A stretch of 64,000 nt of DNA from Bog-532 sp963805255 (GCA_963805255.1 CAWDTK010000011.1:62001-126000); one strand, 5' to 3'; shown: positions 21,243 to 31,358, counted from the stretch's first letter. Notes: generated from the sequence alone by a model not told the origin. A program made the numbers and translations.

Positions 21243-24134
21243 TCAGGCAAACGCCTCAGGCGGCGGGCAGGCGCACACCAGGTGCCGGTCACCGTAGGCC
21301 TGGTCGATCCGGCGGACCGGCGGCCAGTACTTGCCCTGCCGGGTAACGGCCACCGGGTACGCGGCCTCGGTGCGGTCGTAGGGGTGTTTCCACTCTCCCG
21401 CGATGAGCATTTCGGCGGTGTGCGGCGCGTTCTTCAGGGGGTTGTCGTCGCGGTCGTCATCACCGGAGCCGACCCGCTCGATTTCCCGCCGGATCGCGAT
21501 CATGGCGTCGCAGAACCGGTCCAGCTCGGCGAGGTCCTCGCTTTCGGTCGGCTCGATCATCAGCGTGCCCGCGACCGGGAACGACATCGTGGGTGCGTGG
21601 AACCCGTAGTCAACGAGCCGCTTGGCCACGTCCTCGTTGGTGATGCCGGTGCTGGCGGTGACCGGCCGCAGGTCGATGACGCATTCGTGCGCCACCAGGC
21701 CCTCCCTGCCGGTGTAGAGCACCGGGTAGTGCGGCGTGAGCCGCTTGGCGACGTAGTTGGCGGCCAGCACGGCCACCTGGGTCGCCTGCCGCAGCCCGTC
21801 CGCGCCCATCATCGCGATGTAGGCCCAGGAGATCGGCAGGATGCCGGCGGACCCGTAGGGCGCGGCCGCCACCGGCCCGACCGGGCTTACCGTCCGGCCG
21901 GATCCGCCGGGCCGGCCGGATCCGCCGGGCCCGACGTCGCGGCCGGGCAGGAACGCGGCCAGGTGCGACCGGACCGCCACGGGGCCGACGCCGGGACCGC
22001 CGCCGCCGTGCGGGATGCAGAACGTCTTGTGCAGGTTGAGGTGGGAGACATCCGCGCCGAACGAAACCGGCGTGGCCAGTCCCACCAGCGCGTTGAGGTT
22101 CGCCCCGTCGATGTAGACCTGGCCGCCCGCCTGGTGCACCGCGTCGCACACCTGGCTCACGGTCTCCTCGTAGACGCCGTTCGTGGACGGGTAGGTCAGC
22201 ATGATCGCGGCCACCCGGCCCGCGTGCGCGTCCAGCTTGGCCCGCAGGTCGCCCAGGTCGATCGCGCCGTCGGAGCCGCACTTGACCACGACCACGCGCA
22301 GCCCGGCGAGCACCGCGCTGGCCGCGTTCGTCCCGTGCGCCGAATCGGGGATCAGGCAGATCGTGCGGTCCGGTTCCTGCCGGGACCGGTGGTAGGCCCG
22401 GATGGCCAGCAGGCCGGCGAGTTCGCCCTGGGAGCCGGCGTTCGGCTGAAGGGAGACCGCGTCGTATCCGGTGATCTCCGCCAGCGCCGCCTCCAGCCGG
22501 CTGATCAGCTCCAGGTACCCGCTGGCCTGCTCCGGTGGCACGAACGGGTGCAGGGCCGCGAACCCGGGCCAGGTGATCGGCTCCATCTCGGCCGCCGCGT
22601 TCAGCTTCATCGTGCACGAGCCGAGCGGGATCATGGACCGGTCGAGGGCGATGTCGGCGTCGGCGAGGCGGCGCAGGTAACGCATCATCGACGTTTCGCT
22701 GTGGTGGGAATGGAACACCGGGTGGGTGAGGAACTCACCGGACCGGCGCATGCGGGCGGGCAGTCCCGCGTCCTTGCCCGCGTCCGGCGTGCCGGTGGCC
22801 AGGTCCACTTCGGCGGCCGGGCAGCCGAGCAGCGCGGCGGCCACGTCCCGCAGGGTTTCGTCGGTGGTGGTCTCGTCGCAGGCGATCTGGATCGCGCCGT
22901 CGCCGGTCAGGTACAGGTTGTAGCCCGCGTCACGGGCCCGGGCCACGGCCGTGGCGGCGGTCCCGGCACCCTCGGGCGGGACGACCCGGATCGTGTCGAA
23001 GAAGTCGCCAGCGCCGCCCGTCCGGCATCCGGAAGCGCGCAGGGTCGCAGCGAGGACCGCGGCGCTGCGGTGCGCGCCGGCCGCGATGGCGGCCAGGCCG
23101 TCCGGGCCGTGGTACACGGCGTACATCGCGGCGAGCACAGCGGGCAGCACCTGCGCGGTGCAGATGTTGCTGGTCGCCTTCTCCCGGCGGATGTGCTGTT
23201 CCCGCGCCTGCAGCGCGAGCCGGTAGGCGGGCTTGCCGTCGGCGTCGACCGAGACGCCGACAAGGCGGCCGGGGAGCTGGCGGCGCAGCGTGCCGCGGAC
23301 CGCGATGTAGCCGGCGTGCGGGCCGCCGAAGCTCAGCGGCAGCCCGAACCGCTGGGTGCTGCCGACCCCGATGTCCGCGCCCATCTCCCCCGGCGGCCGC
23401 AGCAGGGTGAGCGCGAGCAGGTCGGCGGCGACCGCGGCCAGCGCCCCGCACTCGTGCGCCGCCTCGATGGCCGGGGACAGGTCGCGCACGGCACCGGACG
23501 CGCCCGGGTACTGCAGGAGCACGCCGAACAGCGCACCGTCCGGCTGCCCGGCGATCGCCTCGGGAGTGACGTCGGTGACGACAAGCTCTATGCCGAGCGG
23601 TTCGGCGCGGGTGCGCAGCACGCTCAGGGTCTGCGGCAGGCAGTCGGCGTCCGCGAGGAACACGTGGCCCTGGCCCGCGGCGCGGCGGGCCAGCGTCATC
23701 GCCTCCGCGGCCGCGGTGGCCTCGTCCAGCAGCGACGCCCCGGCCACCGGCAGCGCCGTCAGGCCGGAGATCATCGTCTGGAAGTTCAGCAGCGCCTCCA
23801 GCCGCCCCTGGGAGATCTCCGGCTGGTAGGGGGTGTAGGCGGTGTACCAGCCCGGGTTTTCCAGGACGTTCCGGCGGATCACGGCCGGGGTGATCGTGCC
23901 GTAGTAGCCGAGCCCGATCATCGGGGTGAGCACCTGATTGCGCCCGGCGAGCCGGCGCAGCTCGGCGAGGGCGCCCGCCTCGGTCAGGGCCGGGGGCAGG
24001 CTGAGCGGCGCGGCGGACGCCGATCCGGGCAGGGCGGCCTCGGTGAGCTCATCCAGGGATGAGTACCCGACTGCCGAGAGCATCTGCCGCTGCTCGTCCG
24101 CGGACGGCCCGATATGACGCCGAGCGAATTCCAT
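21243..24134 (-). CDS. gcvP: Glycine dehydrogenase (aminomethyl-transferring), P-protein
   Basis: A 963-residue P-protein of the glycine cleavage system, decarboxylating glycine with PLP and passing the aminomethyl group to the lipoyl H-protein. Both halves of the fused protein are present: residues 1-450 (FARRHIGPSADEQRQML, TPYQPEISQGRLEALLNFQTM) and the catalytic C-terminal half, with the PLP lysine in HLNLHKTFCIPHGGGGPG and SCTMKLNAAAEM. A GGSGRP-type insertion follows AAFLPGRDV. The ATG at 24134 is chosen over longer frames because AGGAGG lies seven bases upstream. A glycine riboswitch precedes it; gcvH and gcvT are not in the window. Confidence 0.97.
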   Translation of the reverse strand: MEFARRHIGPSADEQRQMLSAVGYSSLDELTEAALPGSASAAPLSLPPALTEAGALAELRRLAGRNQVLTPMIGLGYYGTITPAVIRRNVLENPGWYTAYTPYQPEISQGRLEALLNFQTMISGLTALPVAGASLLDEATAAAEAMTLARRAAGQGHVFLADADCLPQTLSVLRTRAEPLGIELVVTDVTPEAIAGQPDGALFGVLLQYPGASGAVRDLSPAIEAAHECGALAAVAADLLALTLLRPPGEMGADIGVGSTQRFGLPLSFGGPHAGYIAVRGTLRRQLPGRLVGVSVDADGKPAYRLALQAREQHIRREKATSNICTAQVLPAVLAAMYAVYHGPDGLAAIAAGAHRSAAVLAATLRASGCRTGGAGDFFDTIRVVPPEGAGTAATAVARARDAGYNLYLTGDGAIQIACDETTTDETLRDVAAALLGCPAAEVDLATGTPDAGKDAGLPARMRRSGEFLTHPVFHSHHSETSMMRYLRRLADADIALDRSMIPLGSCTMKLNAAAEMEPITWPGFAALHPFVPPEQASGYLELISRLEAALAEITGYDAVSLQPNAGSQGELAGLLAIRAYHRSRQEPDRTICLIPDSAHGTNAASAVLAGLRVVVVKCGSDGAIDLGDLRAKLDAHAGRVAAIMLTYPSTNGVYEETVSQVCDAVHQAGGQVYIDGANLNALVGLATPVSFGADVSHLNLHKTFCIPHGGGGPGVGPVAVRSHLAAFLPGRDVGPGGSGRPGGSGRTVSPVGPVAAAPYGSAGILPISWAYIAMMGADGLRQATQVAVLAANYVAKRLTPHYPVLYTGREGLVAHECVIDLRPVTASTGITNEDVAKRLVDYGFHAPTMSFPVAGTLMIEPTESEDLAELDRFCDAMIAIRREIERVGSGDDDRDDNPLKNAPHTAEMLIAGEWKHPYDRTEAAYPVAVTRQGKYWPPVRRIDQAYGDRHLVCACPPPEAFA

Positions 24135-24231
24135 CCAGGAGCCTCCTGAGCTTACGGTCAGTTGGGCGGCCCGCATGGCCGCAAGGCTCCCCCTCTGTCG
24201 TTGACCCCGGCTCATCCGGGGTTGACTTCAG

Positions 24232-24328
24232 AGATGCCTGTCCCGTCCGGTCCTGGCGCCTGAGAGGTTCGGGGGACGTTGCCCCTTCGGCGCCCCGCGC
24301 TGGCCGCGCGAGGACTCTCCCGGATGGT
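24232..24328 (-). promoter_or_regulatory. Glycine riboswitch (single aptamer) upstream of gcvP
   Basis: Read on the minus strand: CGGGAGAGTCC, a variable GC hairpin, GCGCCGAAGGGGCAA, then CCTCTCAGGCGCCAGGACCG. These are the conserved P1-P3 core blocks of the glycine aptamer. Only one aptamer is evident. A short stem (ACCCCGG/CCGGGGT, 24204-24222) follows between it and the gcvP start at 24134. Glycine would be expected to raise gcvP expression, as in other bacteria. The expression platform is not a clear U-tailed terminator. Confidence 0.9.
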
Positions 24329-24430
24329 GTCACTGGCAGCAGGTAGTCTACCCGCAACGATCGCCCGTCTAAGGGTCGGCGCACGCCAGAAGCAGGCCAA
24401 CGGGCAGACTGGCAACGGTGAGGGGGTCGC

Positions 24431-24464
24431 GCGGGTGGTTCCGGGGGGTCGTCCCCCGGGCTGG
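24431..24464. repeat. Dispersed intergenic repeat, copy C (core only)
   Basis: It contains GGTTCCGGGGGGTCGTCCCCCGGG, the reverse complement of the core of copy B at 12391-12420 (with T for C in the loop). It lies between the MerR gene and the gcvP leader. The G-run and C-run can form a hairpin, so it may also end transcription of the upstream MerR gene (minus strand). Confidence 0.55.
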
Positions 24465-24518
24465 CATCGCGAACGGCTAACCGGCGAGCAGCCAACCGGC
24501 TGCGAGCACAGTTATCCC

Positions 24519-25265
<747 letters not shown>

Positions 25266-25469
25266 CGCGAGCTGACCACCCTGGGTACTCGTCTCGAACC
25301 GTAAGCCGACCAGCTCATGGCGTCAACGACCCCCACACGGCGCGTCGCGACATTCCGTTTGAGTCTGGCATACCGGCCAGTGACGAGCGCTCACCGGCTG
25401 CGCACCCTAACCCCGCTACCAGGAATAACAGTCTCCCTCAGTGCGGCTCCGTAAACGTACAGTGACCGT

Positions 25470-25940
25470 TCAGGTGGCGCGGCCGAAGTCTTCCGGCGAG
25501 ATGGTGTCCAGAAACTCCCGGAACTTCTCAACCTCGTCCTCCTGCTCGTCGGGGATAGCCACGCCGGCCTCGTCGAGGATTTCCTCGGCCGCGAAGATCG
25601 ATGCGCCGGTGCGCAGGGCCAGCGCGATCGAGTCCGAGGGCCGGGCGCTGACCTCGGCCCCGTTGGAGAAAACAAGGTCGGCGTAGAAGATCCCGTCCCG
25701 CAGGGCGGTGATGTTCACCGTGCGCAGCTGGACGTTCAGCACGTCGAGCACGTCACGGAAGAGATCGTGCGTCAGCGGCCGCGGGGACACCATTCCCTGC
25801 TGGGCGAACGCGATGGCCGTCGCCTCGACGGCGCCGATCCAGATGGGCAAGTAACGGTCGCCTTGCGTCTCCTTGAGCAAGACGATAGGGCTGTTCGATG
25901 GCATCTCGACCCGGACGCCGACGACCTCCATCTGCCGCAC
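25470..25940 (-). CDS. DUF151 / bifunctional nuclease family protein
   Basis: A protein of about 156 residues with the DUF151 core: MEVVGVRVEMPSNSPIVLLKE, GDRYLPIWIGAVEATAIAFA, and LTHDLFRDVLDVLNVQL, then the UVR-like tail. Family members were described as bifunctional nucleases in plants; the bacterial role is not settled. A GTG at 25940 with GGAG five bases upstream is preferred; ATG 25931 and GTG 25970 are alternatives. It lies between two MerR genes, in the same order as Rv1828-Rv1829-Rv1830. Confidence 0.9.
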   Translation of the reverse strand: MRQMEVVGVRVEMPSNSPIVLLKETQGDRYLPIWIGAVEATAIAFAQQGMVSPRPLTHDLFRDVLDVLNVQLRTVNITALRDGIFYADLVFSNGAEVSARPSDSIALALRTGASIFAAEEILDEAGVAIPDEQEDEVEKFREFLDTISPEDFGRAT

Positions 25941-26011
25941 TACAGCTCCATCCTCACGTACCGCTGGCACACCCTCGTTGGCCGGCCACTCCCTTTGTCA
26001 AGGTACACCCG

Positions 26012-26815
26012 CTATCGCCCCGACGCGGAGCGCAACCCGCCCCCTACGTCGTCAGCGCGCGGTGCCGGGGCGGTGACCGAGGGGGCAGGCACGCCGCCCG
26101 CCAGGCCCGCCTCGTCCAGGGCGGATTCGACGAGCGCGGCGTGCAGCCAGAGCGTCAGCGTCGCGATCTGCCAGGCGTCACGGGCGGCGGAGGCCCGCGC
26201 GCCGGGACCGCGCTGCCGTAGCTGCGGCGCAACGAGCTGCTCGACCAGTGAGATGTCCCGGTCTGCCGAGGCCCTGACCCCGCGGAGGTGCCGGGCGCCG
26301 ACGCCGAACTTGGCCAGCGCCGCCGCGGCCCGGGCCACCGCCAGGGCGTCCCGCCCGTAGTGCCGCCCGGATCTGCGGATCAGGCCGTAGTCCTCCAGCT
26401 CGGCCAGGCTGTCGCCGTCGATGCCGGCCGCCTCCAGCAGTTCGGTCCGGGTCAGCGAGGACCCCGGCCCGCCCGGGCCGCGCCGGGATGCCTCGTCGGC
26501 CGCCACGGCCCCAGCCAGCGCTGACGCGAGGGTGGGGCGGGTGCTGGCCTGCGCGGACGCGTCGATCGCGTCGAGGCGCTCCTTGATCACCCGCAGCGGC
26601 AGGTACTCGTCCCGCTGGGCGGTCAGGATGTACCGGAGGCGCTCGACGTCGGCCAGGGCGAACTGCCGGTAGCCCGACCGGGAGCGCGCAGGCTCGATCA
26701 GACCCTCAGCCTCCAGGAAACGGATCTTGGAGCTGCTGACGTCCGGGAACTCAGCCCGCAGCCGACCGAGAACCTCGCCGATCCCGAAGGAGGCAGGTTC
26801 GCGAGATGAGCTCAT
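26012..26815 (-). CDS. ftsR: MerR-family regulator, FtsR type
   Basis: A 267-residue MerR protein of the Rv1828/FtsR group, which activates ftsZ in corynebacteria. The helix-turn-helix region is FGIGEVLGRLRAEFPDVSSSKIRFLEAEGLIEPAR with SGYRQFALADVERLRYILTAQRDEYLPLRVIKERLDAI. A second MerR-like C-terminal domain (LTRTELLEAAGIDGDSLAELEDYGLI) is characteristic of the group. The ATG overlaps the stop of the FHA gene (ATGA). The gene symbol rests on position and domain pattern. Confidence 0.85.
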   Translation of the reverse strand: MSSSREPASFGIGEVLGRLRAEFPDVSSSKIRFLEAEGLIEPARSRSGYRQFALADVERLRYILTAQRDEYLPLRVIKERLDAIDASAQASTRPTLASALAGAVAADEASRRGPGGPGSSLTRTELLEAAGIDGDSLAELEDYGLIRRSGRHYGRDALAVARAAAALAKFGVGARHLRGVRASADRDISLVEQLVAPQLRQRGPGARASAARDAWQIATLTLWLHAALVESALDEAGLAGGVPAPSVTAPAPRADDVGGGLRSASGR

Positions 26816-27360
26816 GCGTAGTCCTGTGCGCCTCCGCCGCGGCGCTGTCCCTGCAGGCGCGGGTGCGTCATGAAGATGAGCCGGAACTTGCCGATCTGCA
26901 CCTCATCCCCGCTGAACAGCTCGGTTTCCTCGATCCGGTCCCGGTTGACGTAGGTGCCGTTCAGGCTGCCGACGTCCCGGACGGTGAACCGGGTCCCGAT
27001 CCGGTAGAACTCCGCGTGGCGGCGGGAGACGGTCACGTCGTCGAGGAAGATGTGACTGTCGGGGTGCCGCCCGGCGGTGGTCAGCTCGCTGTCGAGCAGG
27101 AACCGGCTGCCCGCGTTCGGGCCGCGGTGCACCACCAGCAGGGCGGTGTCAGTCGGCAGCGCCTCCAGCATGGCCGGGTCGGCGAGCGGCTCGTCGTTCA
27201 GCTCGGCGTCGAGGGCCTGGGCCCGGTCCAGGGAGATCGTCGAGGTCGTTTCCCCCGGGCGCTCGGCCACTCCCCGCATCAGGGGAGTCCCGCAGTTCGA
27301 GCAGAAGCGCGCGTCTTCCGGATTCGGACGACCGCACCGTGTGCAGTAGACGCTGGCCAT
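26812..27360 (-). CDS. garA: FHA-domain protein, GarA/OdhI type, with zinc ribbon
   Basis: A 182-residue protein. It begins with a zinc ribbon (YCTRCGRPNPEDARFCSNCGTPL). An ETTSTIS motif follows at about residue 40, matching the ETTS phospho-acceptor threonines of GarA/OdhI, which regulate 2-oxoglutarate dehydrogenase and glutamate metabolism when phosphorylated by PknB/PknG. The FHA domain is at 75-170: LDSELTTAGRHPDSHIFLDDVTVSRRHAEFYRIG, then VRDVGSLNGTYVNRDRIE. The ATG at 27360 follows GGAGGGGAGG, and the family does not extend further upstream although the frame stays open. It overlaps ftsR by 4 bp. Confidence 0.92.
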   Translation of the reverse strand: MASVYCTRCGRPNPEDARFCSNCGTPLMRGVAERPGETTSTISLDRAQALDAELNDEPLADPAMLEALPTDTALLVVHRGPNAGSRFLLDSELTTAGRHPDSHIFLDDVTVSRRHAEFYRIGTRFTVRDVGSLNGTYVNRDRIEETELFSGDEVQIGKFRLIFMTHPRLQGQRRGGGAQDYA

Positions 27361-27927
27361 CGCTTCGCCAGGCCTCCCCTCCATGGGCCAGTCCCACTCG
27401 GGCGGGGCCGCGTCACGGCCCGGTCCCTGCGCATGTGACGCGGGACCGTGGGATGAGGCTGACCAGGTTACCGGGACCGGGGCGTCCCGGTCCATGCACC
27501 ACGCGAACAGCCGCCGCCAGCCCTTGTGCGGCCCCTGGCCACTGCTGCCGGAGGATGCCCCGTCCGGGGACCGCCCCGTTTCCCCGGCGCGACGTCTGCG
27601 CCACACCGCCGCTCCACCTCCGCCACGCCGCCGCCCGGCCGGAACCCGCCAGCCCGGGACTCGCCACCAGGGTACGAAAGCCTCGCGGCGTCCCGTGTCC
27701 CGTAGTGTGCGTGATTGTCTCACGGCCAACGGACTTCACGACATGGCGTACCTAGTCAGTCCTCAACCATAGCGCGGCTCGTGGCGGGAGATGAACAATC
27801 GCGAGGGTCCACCCGCGCCATTGCGCGGCATCGGTTACCAGCCGGCTTAACCGTTCGTTACGGACGGGTTCCCGGGCCGGTCACCGGTGTGCCCAGCCGC
27901 CGTCACGGGCCCGGTCCCGGGGCACCG
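27361..27927. other. Non-coding region upstream of garA
   Basis: No supported gene is seen. The gcvH gene that lies here in mycobacteria is absent. The segment around 27640-27700 (GGGTACGAAAGCCTCGC) resembles the end of the dispersed repeat at 11265-11300 (GGGTACGAACGCCTCGC), so part of the region may be a further degenerate copy. Confidence 0.5.
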
Positions 27928-30426
27928 TCACTCGCCCGCCTGCTCGACCACGACGGCCCACTCATCCAGCAGCAGCTGCGCGGTGTCGGCGTCCGTGCCT
28001 TCCGCCCACAGGTGGGTCACGGCGTCGGCCGGATCGGGCAGCACGAGGACCCAGCCCCGGTCGGGCTCGACCACGCGCACGCCGTCGGTGGTGTCCACCT
28101 CATGGGTGCCCGCCGCTTCCACCACCCTCCGCATGACGCCGCCCTTGGCCGCCCAGGGGGTCGGCATGGACCGCTTGAGCAGGTACGCGTCGGGGATCCG
28201 CGCGTCGATCTGGCTCAGCGTCAGCCGGGTCCGCGCGACCAGGCCGATCAGCCGGGCGAAGGTCGCGATCCCATCCACCGTCCGGGTGAACTCGGGCACC
28301 ACGAAACCGCCGCGCCCGTCCGCCGCGAAGATCACGTCGTCGGCGGCGGCCGCCTGGGTGAGCGCGTCCATCGACGTGGGCGTCCAGTTCACTTCCACCC
28401 CGTGGAACCGGCAGACCTGCTCCGCGACCCGCGTCGTGGTCACCGGCAGCGCGACCCGGCCGGTCTTGCGCTCGGCGGCGACCAGGTCGAGCACGACGAG
28501 CAGCGCCCGCTCGTCGCTGACCATCTCGCCCTTCTCATCGACAATCCGGATCCGCTCGCCGACCGTGTCGAACCGGACGCCGAACGAGGCGCGGGAGGAG
28601 GACACCACCTCCGACAGACGCTGCAGGCCCGCGCGCAGCTGGGCGACGGTCTCGGTCGGGGACACCTCGTCCAGCCGGTTGTTGACGGTGAGGACGTCGA
28701 CGCCGATCCGGCCGAGCAGGCTGGGCATGACCAGCGAGGTGGTACCGCCCGCGCAGTCGGCGACCACCTTCATCCCGCTCTCCCGGACCGCGGTCATGTT
28801 CACGCAGCGCAGCAGTTCGCGGGTGTACCATTCCACGACGCGCGGCGGGTAGGTGAGCTCCGCGATCTCGCCGGGGAACGCCCGGCGGTACTCCTGCCGC
28901 GAGAAGACCCGCTCGAGCTTGCGCTGAGCCGCCTGGGATAGCTCGGCGCCGCGCTCATCCAGGAAGATGATGTCGATGGACTGCGCGTCCCCCGGCGTGG
29001 TCCGCAGCGCGATCCCGCCGCTGTAGTCGGTGCGCTCGGTCTCGAACCGGGCGACCGGCAGGGGCTGCGCCTCCAGGTCCACGACGTTGATCGCGCTGGC
29101 GTTCAGCGCGCCCTGAACGGCCCGCTTGAACGTCCGCGCGGCGCGGGACACGTCACGGGACGTCGTGACGGTCGAGCCCTTCTTCAGGGTGGTGGCGTAC
29201 GCGCTGGCCAGCCGGACGCACAGTTCGGGCGTGACCTCGACGTTGATCAGGCCGGACACGCCGCGCTGGCCGAACAGGGTCCGGTTGCCGCGGGACTCCC
29301 AGATGACGCTGTTGTTGACGACCGCGCCGGCCTCGATCGTCTTGAACGGGTACACCTTTACCCCGGCCGACAGGTACGCCTCCGGCTCGATGACGCACTC
29401 GTCCCCGACGACGGCGGACTCCTCGATCCGCGCCAGCCGCATGACGTCGGTGTTCTTCCCGACCACGCAGCCGCGCAGGGTCGCGCCCTGGCCGATGTAC
29501 ACGTTGTTGTGCACCACGGCGCGGTGCAGGAACGCGCCCTCCTTGACCACGACGTTGCTGCCGATCACCGTGTACTCGCGCAGGTGCGCGCCCGCCTCGA
29601 CCTTGGCGTAAGCCCCGATGCAGAGCGGGCCGGTAAGCACGGCCTCCGAGTCGACCTCGGCGCCCTCCGCGACCCACACGCCGGGCGAGACCTCGAAACC
29701 CTCGATGTCGGCGTTCACCCGCCGGGCGAGCACGTCGACCTGCGCCTTCAGGTAGCTCTCGAGATTGCCGACGTCCTCCCAGTAGCCGTCGGATATGTAG
29801 CCGAACAGCGGCGCCCCGCGCTTGAGCAAGCTCGGGAAGACATCGCCGGACCAGTCCACCGGCTCCTCCGGCGGTACCTCGGCCAGGACTTCGGGCTCCA
29901 TGACGTAGATGCCGGTGTTGACCGTGTCCGAGAACACCTGGCCCCACGTCGGCTTCTCCAGGAACCGCTGGATCCGCCCGTCCTCGTCGGCGATGACGAT
30001 CCCGAACTCCAGCGGGTCGGGCACCCGGGTCAGGCCCACGGTGACCAGGGCGCCCTGCTCCTTGTGAAAGCGGACCATGGCCGTCAGGTCGATGTCGGTG
30101 AGGGCGTCACCGGAGATGACGACGAACGGGCCGTCGCGCAGGGCCGATTCCGCGTTCTTCACGCTCCCCGCGGTGCCGAGCGGCATCTCCTCGGTCGCGT
30201 ACTGCAGGTTCATCCCGAAGTCTTCGCCGTCAGCGAAGTAGTTGCGAACCAGCGCGGCCAGAAACTGGACGGTGACGACGGTGTCGGAGAACCCGTGCCG
30301 CTTGAGCAGCCGCATGACGTGTTCCATGATCGGCCGGTTGGCCACGGGGAGCAGGGGCTTGGGCTGGTTGGCGGTCATCGGGCGCAGCCGCGTCCCTTCC
30401 CCGCCTGCCATCACGACCGCCTTCAA
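27928..30426 (-). CDS. Mannose-1-phosphate guanylyltransferase / phosphomannomutase-like fusion
   Basis: An 832-residue protein in three parts. Residues 1-235 are a nucleotidyltransferase (MKAVVMAGGEGTRLRPMTAN, PKPLLPVANRPIMEH, VISGDALTDIDL, EKPTWGQVFSDTVNTGIYV). Residues 245-370 are a left-handed beta-helix of hexapeptides. Residues 375-832 resemble the alpha-phosphohexomutase family but have TTSRDVSRAARTFKRAVQ in place of the usual catalytic TASHNP serine loop. The first part should make GDP-mannose or a similar NDP-sugar; the mutase part may be structural or regulatory. It lies upstream of garA and downstream of a CDP-alcohol phosphatidyltransferase gene, a neighbourhood linked to envelope glycolipids. 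Confidence 0.9.
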   Translation of the reverse strand: MKAVVMAGGEGTRLRPMTANQPKPLLPVANRPIMEHVMRLLKRHGFSDTVVTVQFLAALVRNYFADGEDFGMNLQYATEEMPLGTAGSVKNAESALRDGPFVVISGDALTDIDLTAMVRFHKEQGALVTVGLTRVPDPLEFGIVIADEDGRIQRFLEKPTWGQVFSDTVNTGIYVMEPEVLAEVPPEEPVDWSGDVFPSLLKRGAPLFGYISDGYWEDVGNLESYLKAQVDVLARRVNADIEGFEVSPGVWVAEGAEVDSEAVLTGPLCIGAYAKVEAGAHLREYTVIGSNVVVKEGAFLHRAVVHNNVYIGQGATLRGCVVGKNTDVMRLARIEESAVVGDECVIEPEAYLSAGVKVYPFKTIEAGAVVNNSVIWESRGNRTLFGQRGVSGLINVEVTPELCVRLASAYATTLKKGSTVTTSRDVSRAARTFKRAVQGALNASAINVVDLEAQPLPVARFETERTDYSGGIALRTTPGDAQSIDIIFLDERGAELSQAAQRKLERVFSRQEYRRAFPGEIAELTYPPRVVEWYTRELLRCVNMTAVRESGMKVVADCAGGTTSLVMPSLLGRIGVDVLTVNNRLDEVSPTETVAQLRAGLQRLSEVVSSSRASFGVRFDTVGERIRIVDEKGEMVSDERALLVVLDLVAAERKTGRVALPVTTTRVAEQVCRFHGVEVNWTPTSMDALTQAAAADDVIFAADGRGGFVVPEFTRTVDGIATFARLIGLVARTRLTLSQIDARIPDAYLLKRSMPTPWAAKGGVMRRVVEAAGTHEVDTTDGVRVVEPDRGWVLVLPDPADAVTHLWAEGTDADTAQLLLDEWAVVVEQAGE

Positions 30427-30557
30427 CGGTTACGCGCTCCCTCCGGAATGCGCCTTCTACGTTATCGGTGCCCTTGCTGCTGGTGTCCCTCGTCGTCCGG
30501 AACTGTGTCGTCGTTGCCGGGGAGTGTCGTCGGGGGCTGTGTCGCTGGGTCGTGGGT

Positions 30558-31220
30558 CTACGGGTTCGGGTCGGAGGCGAGGCGCCCGGTCAGGAGCGCG
30601 TGCGTCTGGGTGAGGTAGAGGACCGCCGCCCACCAGTACAGCGCCGTGCCCCAGATCGCGAACGCCCAGCCTATGACGCGGGCGATCTCGGCCCAGGTCC
30701 CGGCGTACGCCCCGAGGAGCAGCAACGGGAATGCATATAGAAGGCAAAGCGTAGCTGTTTTCCCGACAAAGCTGACCTGCAGCGTGCCGAAGCCGAGCCG
30801 ACGGCGCAGCAGGCCGAGCGCCCCGGCCACGGTGAGCTCGCGCACCGCGAGCAGCGCGACGAGCCACCACGGGATGATCGCGCGCACGGCCAGCGCGACG
30901 AGCGTGGCGGCGATGTACAGCCGGTCGGCGGCCGGGTCGAGAGCCTCGCCGAGCCGGGTCTGCTGGTTCAGCGCCCGGGCGATCTTGCCGTCCAGCCAGT
31001 CGGTGACGGCGGACGCGATGAGCAGCCCGACGGCCCAGGCGTCGGCCTTCGGCCCGAGGACGAGCCAGAGGAAAACGGGGACGCCGAGCAGGCGCGCCAC
31101 GCTGAGCGCGTTCGGGATGGTGAGCACGCGGTCCTGGGCGCCGTCGCGGGAGACCGGGGCGCCGTCGCTACGGCCGGAACCGTCCCCGCTGCTCGCGTCG
31201 CCCCCGACGATCTGGCCCAC
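30558..31220 (-). CDS. pgsA: CDP-alcohol phosphatidyltransferase
   Basis: A 220-residue membrane enzyme with the CDP-alcohol signature DWLDGKIARALNQQTRLGEALDPAADR (DxxDG..AR..G..D..D) and about five transmembrane helices (VFLWLVLGPKADAWAVGLLI, LYIAATLVALAV, IPWWLVALLAVREL, ATLCLLYAFPLLLL, VIGWAFAIWGTALYWWAAVLYL). It joins a CDP-diacylglycerol to a polar alcohol such as glycerol-3-phosphate or inositol phosphate; which one is not decided by sequence. The N-terminal 30 residues are low-complexity. Its place near the garA block corresponds to Rv1822 (pgsA2). Confidence 0.9.
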   Translation of the reverse strand: MGQIVGGDASSGDGSGRSDGAPVSRDGAQDRVLTIPNALSVARLLGVPVFLWLVLGPKADAWAVGLLIASAVTDWLDGKIARALNQQTRLGEALDPAADRLYIAATLVALAVRAIIPWWLVALLAVRELTVAGALGLLRRRLGFGTLQVSFVGKTATLCLLYAFPLLLLGAYAGTWAEIARVIGWAFAIWGTALYWWAAVLYLTQTHALLTGRLASDPNP

Positions 31221-31358
31221 GCCCGTGACCCTACCTGGAAGATGCGGTCACTGCCTGCTCGCGGGCGCGGCAAGATTCAGCTGGTCTCGGCGAATTGAAC
31301 GAAAAGTTCGCTCCTTTGTTGAAGTCCCGTCTCCCGTGGTAGGCCCGGCATGACGCGG

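Noticed and set aside
21036..24062. 1008-codon plus-strand frame
   Set aside because: Antisense to gcvP over its whole length; Arg/Gly/His-rich composition typical of shadow frames.
27361..27729. N-terminal extension of the FHA protein
   Set aside because: The extension is Arg/Gly/Pro-rich, and a strong ribosome-binding site and the zinc ribbon mark the start at 27360.
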